From: Bacillota bacterium
GTDB taxonomy: Bacteria; Bacillota; Bacilli; Paenibacillales; NBRC-103111
NCBI GenBank assembly: GCA_023393235.1
Contig: JAEWMH010000080.1
Span: 16,443 to 80,442, forward strand
Length of the DNA: 64,000 bases
Reading direction: 5' to 3'
This document shows, piece after piece, positions 58,068-64,000 of the stretch; position 1 is the first letter of the stretch, and each line of letters begins with the position of its first letter. The notes under the pieces are model-generated. The model made no database searches. It saw nothing but the letters and a program-made list of their open reading frames with translations, and was not told the DNA's origin. The position numbers and the translations under genes are program-made.

Positions 58068-58107
58068 TTCGCATAGGTGGACCGTCTCCCCTGGGTGGCC
58101 CGGATTT

Positions 58108-58293
58108 TTAACGGCGGTGAGCGCCGCTATTTGGGCCGAAACGGCCTCTCGCCAAATCTAACGGAAGCTAGAGACGCTATTTTATCCATTTGGCCGGATT
58201 ACGGCCGGCATTTGGTCAAATAAGGGCTTCTGCTTCCGTTAGATTTTAAAATGGCCGCATTTCCCCCAAATAGCGGCTCCTGCCGCCGTTAGC
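58108..58293. repeat. Intergenic inverted-word array, copy J (2+2, nested partners)
   Basis: Forward words TTAACGGCGGTGAGCGCCGC (58108) and TAACGGAAGCTAGAGACGCT (about 58159). Reverse words end GCTTCCGTTAG (about 58242) and GCCGCCGTTAG (about 58292). By variable parts word 1 matches word 4 and word 2 matches word 3, so the array folds as nested hairpins. Confidence 0.8.
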
Positions 58294-58479
58294 CGCTCCG
58301 CGGCCACACGCTGCCGTCCTCCCCCAGGCTAGGACGGCTCGCATCCTTTTGCTGCACCGCTGACACCGTCGTGGCCACTTTCTGCTACGCCCATGGTAGC
58401 CGCTCTCTGCTCCGCCCATGGCGGCCTCGCTCCCTCCCGCGGCCCCTGCGGCTGGGCACCCGACGCCCCACACCCAAAA

Positions 58480-58516
58480 CCAAAAGAAGCCGCCCTGTCG
58501 GATCAGGAGCGGCTTC
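58480..58516 (-). terminator. Terminator overlapping the phoP stop
   Basis: GAAGCCGC pairs with GCGGCTTC (58509-58516) with a loop of about 15 nt; on the minus strand TTTTGGTTTT follows. Confidence 0.75.
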
Positions 58517-59240
58517 CCTTGGTTATCAGCTTATAGCCAACGCCGCGGATGGCGTCGATTTGGACGGATTGCTGGTTCATCTCCAGCTTCTTGCGCAGCG
58601 AGCTCACATGGACGTCCACCGTCCGCTGCCCGCCGATGTAATCGAAGCCCCACACGATGTTCATCAGGTCGTCCCGCGTCACGACTACACCCGGACGCTG
58701 CACCAGATACAGCAGCACCTCGAATTCCTTCGGCCGGAGCGGGATCGGCTCCCCGTTCAGCTTCACCTCGTAGCGCTCCGGATAAATCTTCAAATCACCG
58801 GCCACGATCACCCGGTCCGTGCCTTCCTCCGCCGCTTCCTGCCGGCTGTCCTCCGGCCCGGTCCGCCGCAGTACAGCAGCAACCCGCGCCAGCAGCTCCG
58901 CCACGCCGAAGGGTTTCGTGATGTAGTCATCGGCGCCGCTTTTAAGACCCTGGACAACCTCCTCTTCAGCATTCCGCGCCGTCAGGATGATCACCGGCGT
59001 CCGGCATTCCTTCTGCCGGAGCTTCGACAATACCTCGAAGCCGTTCATGCCCGGAAGCATAATATCCAGAATAATCAAGTCGTAGGGATGCCGGAGCGCC
59101 TCCTGCAGCCCTTCTCCCCCATGATCTACAACCTTCACCACATACTTCTCCTGGGCTAAATTGTAGGACAGCAAGCGGGACAGCGTCGGTTCGTCTTCAA
59201 TTACCAATATACTATGGGCCAAGGGTTTCTCCACCTTCAT
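58503..59240 (-). CDS. phoP: Response regulator PhoP (OmpR family)
   Basis: The 245-residue product has a receiver domain ('ILVIEDEPTL', phospho-acceptor Asp59 in 'LIILDIMLPGMNG', 'PVIILTARNAEEE', Lys in 'YITKPFG') and an OmpR-type winged helix ('ERYEVKLNGEPIPLRPKEFEVLLYLVQRPGVVVTRDDLMNIVWGFDYIGGQRTVDVHVSSLRKKL'). The linker is long (about residues 125-145). It should bind the 11-bp-spaced boxes in front of pstS, pstC and the chemoreceptor gene. It lies 91 nt downstream of phoR. Confidence 0.9.
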   Translation of the reverse strand: MKVEKPLAHSILVIEDEPTLSRLLSYNLAQEKYVVKVVDHGGEGLQEALRHPYDLIILDIMLPGMNGFEVLSKLRQKECRTPVIILTARNAEEEVVQGLKSGADDYITKPFGVAELLARVAAVLRRTGPEDSRQEAAEEGTDRVIVAGDLKIYPERYEVKLNGEPIPLRPKEFEVLLYLVQRPGVVVTRDDLMNIVWGFDYIGGQRTVDVHVSSLRKKLEMNQQSVQIDAIRGVGYKLITKGSRS

Positions 59241-59331
59241 GTTCAGCCTGTCTTATCCAACTTCCGGGGAGGCGCAAACGCCTAACCCGGATTAGGGTCA
59301 TACAAATTGTAAGTCCAGTCCCTTTTTGTTG

Positions 59332-61125
59332 TCAATGGAGGACCGGAAGTTCGATAATGAAACGGCTGCCGGCGCCGACTTCGCTTTCCACCGAAATATG
59401 CCCCTTATGCAGCTCCACCAGATGCTTCACGATGGAGAGGCCAAGTCCGGTCCCCCCCGAACTCCTGGAGCGGGCCTTGTCCACACGGTAGAAACGCTCG
59501 AAAATCCGCGGCAGATCCTTCCGGGGAATGCCGATGCCCGTATCCGCAATCACAAAACGGATATTTTCCGGATCCTCACCGTTTACCACATTCATGGCCT
59601 GTACAGTTACACTAACCTTCCCGCCATCCGGCGTATACGAAATGCCGTTGGACAGCAAATTGATCATAATCTGCCGGAGCCGGTCCTCGTCCGCCTCCAT
59701 GTACAGATCCTCCTCCACCTGCAGCTTCAGCTCGATGTTCTTCTTCTGCGCCTCCGGCGCCAGCATCTGCAGCGTATGATCCATAAAGCTGTTCAGATGG
59801 ACCGGGGACAGCTGCAGCGGCACCCGTTTGGACTCGATTTTGGACAAATCCAGAATATCCCCGATCAACCGGTTCAGCCGTTCGCTCTCATCATAGATGA
59901 TCTGCAGGAAGGACTTGGCCGTCTCCTCATCCTTCAAGGCTCCGGCCAGCAGCGTCTCCGCAAAACCCTTCACCGATGCCACCGGAGTTTTCAGCTCATG
60001 GGAAACATTGGCTACGAATTCGCTGCGCATCCGTTCCAGTCTGCGGACAGCGGTAATATCGTGGAGGACAATCAGAATACCGGCAAAATCCTCCCCGCCG
60101 ATAACCATCGGACGCAGATTGATCTCCAGCAGAATCTCCTCCGGAAAATACAGCGTCCGCTCATCCCGGATTTGCTCCATGGAGCCGAAGCACATGGCGA
60201 TCAGCTCCGTCAGCTCCGGTGCGAGATTGGCGTGCTGGTACTGGCGCCCCAAGAGCTCCTCCTGGCGGAAGCCCAGAATCTTCTCCGCAGAGCGGTTCAA
60301 GAGAGCAATCCGCCCTTCCTTGTCGATCATCAGCACCCCGTTGATCAGCCCCTCCAGCACCGCCTTCATCCGGCCCTCATTCTCCAGAATCCGGTTCATC
60401 TGCTGCTCCAGGCTGTCCGCCATGGTATTGATGGCATGACCCAGGTCTCCGATTTCATCCTTCCGGCGGACAGGCACACGGGATTTGTAATTCATGTGGG
60501 ACAGCTGACGGGCAACCCGGATCATCTTGTCAAAAGGACGGGTCAGCCCGTACGCGATCCGGAAGCTGATTCCCCCGGCAATCAGGAACAGAAGACCCAG
60601 CCCCAAGAGCAAGAAGAGCCACAGCTTGTGGACGGCATTCTCCACATCCCGCAAATCCGTCGCCAGCCGCAGATAGCCTGCGTTGTCAACACTGGTGCCG
60701 ATGGGCATCGCCACATACAGCATATTATGGCCCAAGGTTTTGCTGTACCGCACACTGTGGCCCAGCCCTTCCTTCTGCGCCTGCTTGACCTCCTCCCGAT
60801 CCAGGTGGTTGTTCATCTGGACGGGCTCCTCGTCGGATTCCCCGATAACCCGGCCGTCAGTGCGGATCACCGTAATCCGGGCGGCCGCAGAATCCTTCAG
60901 GCGCCGCGCCTGCTCGGTATAATACCGTTCCTTTTCCTCGTCGTTGCCGCCATGGTTCCAGTCGATAGTAGCAATAATCAGCTTCAGCTCCCGCTCCATA
61001 TTAATCACAAGAGCATCCTTATAGGAGGTTTCCAGCAACTTCGCCATGTAGACTCCGGCCAAAACCATGGAGCAGCCGATAATTACAATAAAAATCAGAG
61101 TAAGCCGCCAGCGGAATTTATGCAT
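59332..61125 (-). CDS. phoR: Sensor histidine kinase PhoR
   Basis: The 597-residue product has two membrane helices ('LTLIFIVIIGCSMVLAGVYMAKLL' near residues 8-31 and 'LFLLLGLGLLFLIAGGISFRIAYGL' near 168-192), an extracytoplasmic domain between them, a HAMP domain and a PAS domain (about 245-350). The kinase has His376 in 'FVANVSHELKTPVASVKGF', N box 'INLLSNGISYTPDGG', G boxes 'DTGIGIP' and 'GGTGLGLSIVKHL'. This is the PhoR/WalK type. Its start is 2 nt after the fumarase stop, so they are probably co-transcribed. Gene order phoR then phoP is the reverse of Bacillus. Confidence 0.88.
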   Translation of the reverse strand: MHKFRWRLTLIFIVIIGCSMVLAGVYMAKLLETSYKDALVINMERELKLIIATIDWNHGGNDEEKERYYTEQARRLKDSAAARITVIRTDGRVIGESDEEPVQMNNHLDREEVKQAQKEGLGHSVRYSKTLGHNMLYVAMPIGTSVDNAGYLRLATDLRDVENAVHKLWLFLLLGLGLLFLIAGGISFRIAYGLTRPFDKMIRVARQLSHMNYKSRVPVRRKDEIGDLGHAINTMADSLEQQMNRILENEGRMKAVLEGLINGVLMIDKEGRIALLNRSAEKILGFRQEELLGRQYQHANLAPELTELIAMCFGSMEQIRDERTLYFPEEILLEINLRPMVIGGEDFAGILIVLHDITAVRRLERMRSEFVANVSHELKTPVASVKGFAETLLAGALKDEETAKSFLQIIYDESERLNRLIGDILDLSKIESKRVPLQLSPVHLNSFMDHTLQMLAPEAQKKNIELKLQVEEDLYMEADEDRLRQIMINLLSNGISYTPDGGKVSVTVQAMNVVNGEDPENIRFVIADTGIGIPRKDLPRIFERFYRVDKARSRSSGGTGLGLSIVKHLVELHKGHISVESEVGAGSRFIIELPVLH

Positions 61126-61127
61126 CG

Positions 61128-62663
61128 TCAGAATACCTTATCCTTTAACCGGGCCAGTTTTTCGATGGAGCTTTCATCCACCTCGGCATGGAGGCTCCCC
61201 CCGTGGGAATCCATGGTCACAATCGCCGCAAATCCCTCGCATTGCAGATGCCACATGGCCTCCGGCACCCCGAATTCCTTCAGGAAATCCACACCCTCCA
61301 CCTTTTTGAGACACTTGGCATAAAATTGAGCTGCGCCTCCGATGGCATTGAGATACACACCGCCATGCTCCTGCAATGCCTTGAGGGTTTTGGGTCCCAT
61401 GCCGCCTTTGCCGATAACCGCGCGGATGCCGAATTTTTTCATAATATCCCCTTGATACGGCTCCTCCCGGATGCTGGTGGTGGGTCCGGCTGCCTTCACA
61501 TGCCATTCCCCCTGCTCATCCTTACTCATCACCGGTCCGCAGTGGTAAATCACCGAGCCGTTCAGGTCTACCGGGGAATCATGATCCATCAGGTAGTGAT
61601 GCAGCGCATCCCGGCCCGTATGGATAAGCCCGTTAACAATCACCACATCCCCTACCCGAAGGCTGCGGATCTGCTCCTCTGAGATGGGCGTGGTTAGCAC
61701 AATCTCCCGGCCACCCTCCTGCTTCTCTTGGGAAGCGGACTCCGTTGCAGCAGCAGCTGCCGATGGGGAGGGTTCATACACCCATTTTTTGAAGGCACCC
61801 GTCTCCGCATCCAACACAGCTCCTTGCCTCCGGTAGGCCCAGCAGTTATATGCCACAGACACATAAAAGCTGGCCGGAAGCCGGTTCATCACTCCGATTT
61901 TGCAGCCGAGAAGGGTCACGTTGCCGCCGAAGCCCATGGTGCCGATACCCAAGGTGTTGGCATGCTCCATAATATAGTCCTCGAGCCGGGCCAGCTCCTC
62001 AACCGGATTCACATCATCCACCGGGCGGAACAGCTGATGCTTCGCCAGCTCGTAGCCTGTGGTCCGGTCTCCGCCGATCCCCACTCCGATAAAACCGGCG
62101 CTGCAGCCTTGGCCTTGGGCCTGATACACCGCATGCAGAATGCACTTACGGATACCGTCCAGGTCCCGTCCGGCCTTGCCCAGCCCCTCCACCTCACAGG
62201 GCAGACTGTATTGAATATTTTTATTTTCACAACCGCCGCCCTTTAGGATCAGACGGACGTCGATTTCTTCTTTTTCCCACTGTTCAAAATGAATCACCGG
62301 TGTGCCCGGGCCCAGATTATCGCCGCTGTTGGCTCCCGTCAGGGAATCCACGGAGTTGGTGCGCAGAATGCTGTCCCTTGTGGCTTGGGCTACAGCTTGG
62401 CGGACCGCTTCCTTCATGATGATCTGGTTGGCTCCCACCGGGACATTGATAATGAAGGTGGGCATGCCCGTATCCTGGCAAATGGGAGAGACATTGCAGT
62501 CGGCCATACGGATGTTTTCGGTGATGGTGGCCAGCGAGAGGGCCGAGCGGGTGCCTTCGTCCTCCTTGAGCCTGGCGGCTTCAATCCGGCTTTGCACATC
62601 GGCGGGAAGCCGGGTGGAGGTTTCCACGATCAATTTGTAGATGCTCTCTTGAAAATCCTTCAT
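61128..62663 (-). CDS. Fumarate hydratase, class I (iron-sulphur)
   Basis: The 511-residue product joins the alpha and beta parts of class I fumarases in one chain. The alpha part (1-290) has Cys residues in 'ADCNVSPICQDTGMP', 'LKGGGCENKNIQYSLPC' and 'TLLGCKIG' that would hold the [4Fe-4S] cluster. The beta part (from about 345) has 'VGDVVIVNGLIHTGRDALHHYLMDHD', 'IYHCGPVM' and 'AVIGKGGMG'. A low-complexity Ala/Ser linker (about 315-332) separates them. It hydrates fumarate to malate in the TCA cycle. I use ATG 62663. It heads the fum-phoR-phoP run. Confidence 0.95.
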   Translation of the reverse strand: MKDFQESIYKLIVETSTRLPADVQSRIEAARLKEDEGTRSALSLATITENIRMADCNVSPICQDTGMPTFIINVPVGANQIIMKEAVRQAVAQATRDSILRTNSVDSLTGANSGDNLGPGTPVIHFEQWEKEEIDVRLILKGGGCENKNIQYSLPCEVEGLGKAGRDLDGIRKCILHAVYQAQGQGCSAGFIGVGIGGDRTTGYELAKHQLFRPVDDVNPVEELARLEDYIMEHANTLGIGTMGFGGNVTLLGCKIGVMNRLPASFYVSVAYNCWAYRRQGAVLDAETGAFKKWVYEPSPSAAAAATESASQEKQEGGREIVLTTPISEEQIRSLRVGDVVIVNGLIHTGRDALHHYLMDHDSPVDLNGSVIYHCGPVMSKDEQGEWHVKAAGPTTSIREEPYQGDIMKKFGIRAVIGKGGMGPKTLKALQEHGGVYLNAIGGAAQFYAKCLKKVEGVDFLKEFGVPEAMWHLQCEGFAAIVTMDSHGGSLHAEVDESSIEKLARLKDKVF

Positions 62664-62834
62664 CCTACGCAGTTCTCCTCTCATTGTCAATGTCTCTTTT
62701 TACGCCTATAATAATGATGGTCTCACCTGGATCTCTTCCGTTATTATTATACGATTTCGGACAGGAAACCGCTAACCCCAATTGAAGCATCCTGCGCACA
62801 CGTGTCAATCTCAACAGAAGGGAATTTCCCCATC

Positions 62835-64000
62835 ATGAAAAAGCTATTTTTGCGCATCAGCCTGTTATGCTGTCTCGGTTTCACCATGGCCGTCTCTTCC
62901 TTAAGCGCCTTCGAGCCGGAAGTTCTATATAAGGATCAGGTTGCTGTTCTCATGTACCACCATGTCAGCGATACGGTGAAGGGTCCGGGCACCATCAGCA
63001 CGGAGCTCTTCCATAACCAATTGTCTTTTTTGGAGAGCCGGCATTATAACTTCATTTCCCTGGATGAATTCAAGGCTTATATGGAGGGGGCTGCCGTCCC
63101 GGACAATGCGGTCCTGGTCACCTTCGACGATGGATATGAAAGCTTTTACACCAACGCGTATCCAGTGCTCCAGGAGCTGGATATCCCCGGCGTGAGCTTC
63201 GTTATCACCGGAACCATCGATGATCCCCAGAAGGGGACGACTCCCTTCATGAACCGGGAGGAGCTGGCGAAGCTGGGCAAACGCAAAGGCTTCATTGAGC
63301 TGCAGAGCCATACGGACAGCCAGCATGAAAAGCAGAATGGCAAGGCCTATCTGACCCACCGTCTTCAACTGAACGGACGGACGGAAACCGATGCCGAATA
63401 TAAATCCCGGGTTACCGGAGACACCGTTATCTGCCGGACCAAGCTGGATTCCTATGCGCCGGGAAGCGGCGATACCATGGCCTATCCCTTCGGCATCTAT
63501 AATCCGGAAGCCATAACGGCGGTTCAGGACGGCGGAATCCGGTACGCCTTTACCGTAATGCCGAAGATCGTGACCCGTGACTCCGATCCGATGCGTCTGC
63601 CCCGCCTCAATGCCGGCAGTCCTTATGTACAGCCGGAAACCCTGCATAACATGATCATGCGGCGGGTTACCGCCGTGAAGGATGGGGGCGGCGAAGAAGC
63701 GCCACTCCGGGAAACCCTGGAGCAGTTGGGCGGTGAGCTGTACAAGGACAAAGCCGACAACCAGCTGGGCATGACCTATAACGGAACCCTGTTCAAATTC
63801 AGCCCGGACAAGGCATCGGTCACCCGGCTGTCGGACAATGCCGCATTCACCCTGGACAGACCGTTATACGTAGAAGGCCGCCGTTCCTATATTCTCCTCA
63901 AGGATCTGGAGCGGGTTCTCGGCATCACTATCGGGCTGGATTCGGACCCCGGCCCCTACACCACCGATCCTCCACCCGAAAGCGACTCCGGAACGGAAAC
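62835..64000 (+). CDS. Secreted polysaccharide deacetylase (CE4), 3' end outside window
   Basis: 388 codons are visible. The signal peptide is KKLFLRISLLCCLGFTMAVSS (residues 2-22). The deacetylase begins 'VAVLMYHHVSD' and has the catalytic 'NAVLVTFDDGYESFYTNAYPVL' (Asp-Asp motif), 'FIELQSHTDSQHEKQ' (metal His motif) and 'YAPGSGDTMAYPFGIYN', an arrangement like PgaB/IcaB-type enzymes. After about residue 300 comes a second domain, 'KFSPDKASVTRLSDNAAFTLDRPLYVEGRRSYILLKDLERVLGI', like copper amine oxidase N-terminal domains of Paenibacillus surface proteins. It probably removes N-acetyl groups from cell-wall or exopolysaccharide. Divergent from fumarase. Confidence 0.9.
   Translation, partial: MKKLFLRISLLCCLGFTMAVSSLSAFEPEVLYKDQVAVLMYHHVSDTVKGPGTISTELFHNQLSFLESRHYNFISLDEFKAYMEGAAVPDNAVLVTFDDGYESFYTNAYPVLQELDIPGVSFVITGTIDDPQKGTTPFMNREELAKLGKRKGFIELQSHTDSQHEKQNGKAYLTHRLQLNGRTETDAEYKSRVTGDTVICRTKLDSYAPGSGDTMAYPFGIYNPEAITAVQDGGIRYAFTVMPKIVTRDSDPMRLPRLNAGSPYVQPETLHNMIMRRVTAVKDGGGEEAPLRETLEQLGGELYKDKADNQLGMTYNGTLFKFSPDKASVTRLSDNAAFTLDRPLYVEGRRSYILLKDLERVLGITIGLDSDPGPYTTDPPPESDSGTE

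Overview
The window looks like chromosomal DNA of an endospore-forming, low-to-mid GC Gram-positive bacterium of the Paenibacillus type. The support is an alpha/beta small acid-soluble spore protein, the Bacillus-like order polA-mutM-ytaF-coaE with nrdR close by, a DUF3231 protein, a pst operon with Bacillus-style PhoP boxes, YesM/YesN-type two-component genes beside a sugar ABC importer, strong AGGAGG ribosome sites with frequent GTG/TTG starts, and a surface protein of the Ig/fibronectin type. Genus is an inference; no rRNA is present.

Layout. 1-3.0 kb: a large secreted repeat protein, cut by the window edge. 3.1-18.5 kb: an accessory-like stretch of small regulators and enzymes (WYL regulator, DinB, phosphotransferase, XRE regulators of which two are broken, serine hydrolase, methyltransferase), the hxlR/hxlAB formaldehyde-fixation genes, DUF3231, DUF4256, MerR, and a patch of decayed small genes at 17.7-18.5 kb. 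18.5-25 kb: a small secreted protein, an ABC transporter whose permease is fused to an M1-type metallopeptidase domain, a membrane protein and tRNA-Ala(GGC). 25.8-34.7 kb: a solute-binding protein, two permeases, a YesM-like kinase, a YesN-like regulator and NagZ, read as an inducible amino-sugar import and hydrolysis locus. 34.9-42.5 kb: housekeeping genes (XRE/membrane pair, nrdR, SASP, lytic transglycosylase, coaE, ytaF, mutM, polA). 43-46.6 kb: a stand-alone CBS-like protein, a HAD hydrolase and an EAL-CBS-GGDEF protein. 46.7-53.2 kb: pstSCAB-phoU and a divergent chemoreceptor. 53.6-58 kb: PPK2 polyphosphate kinase, a methyltransferase, a Gfo/Idh/MocA oxidoreductase and a divergent AraC regulator. 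58.5-64 kb: fumarase-phoR-phoP on the minus strand and a divergent polysaccharide deacetylase.

How the parts connect. Phosphate physiology dominates the right half: PhoR/PhoP, the Pst importer with PhoU, a polyphosphate kinase, and 11-bp-spaced TTTACA-type PhoP boxes not only before pstS but also inside the operon before pstC and before the divergent chemoreceptor gene. That suggests phosphate starvation also controls chemotaxis.

The most unusual non-coding feature is a dispersed family of intergenic arrays. At least nine intergenic gaps carry an about 190-bp array of four about 28-bp words, usually two forward (TAACGGA, a short variable part, then AGCGNCGCTATTT) followed by two inverted. 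Each array has its own variant of the word, and partner words inside an array match each other better than they match other arrays. They occur in convergent, divergent and same-strand gaps, so they are not simply terminators. I do not recognise a named family for them.
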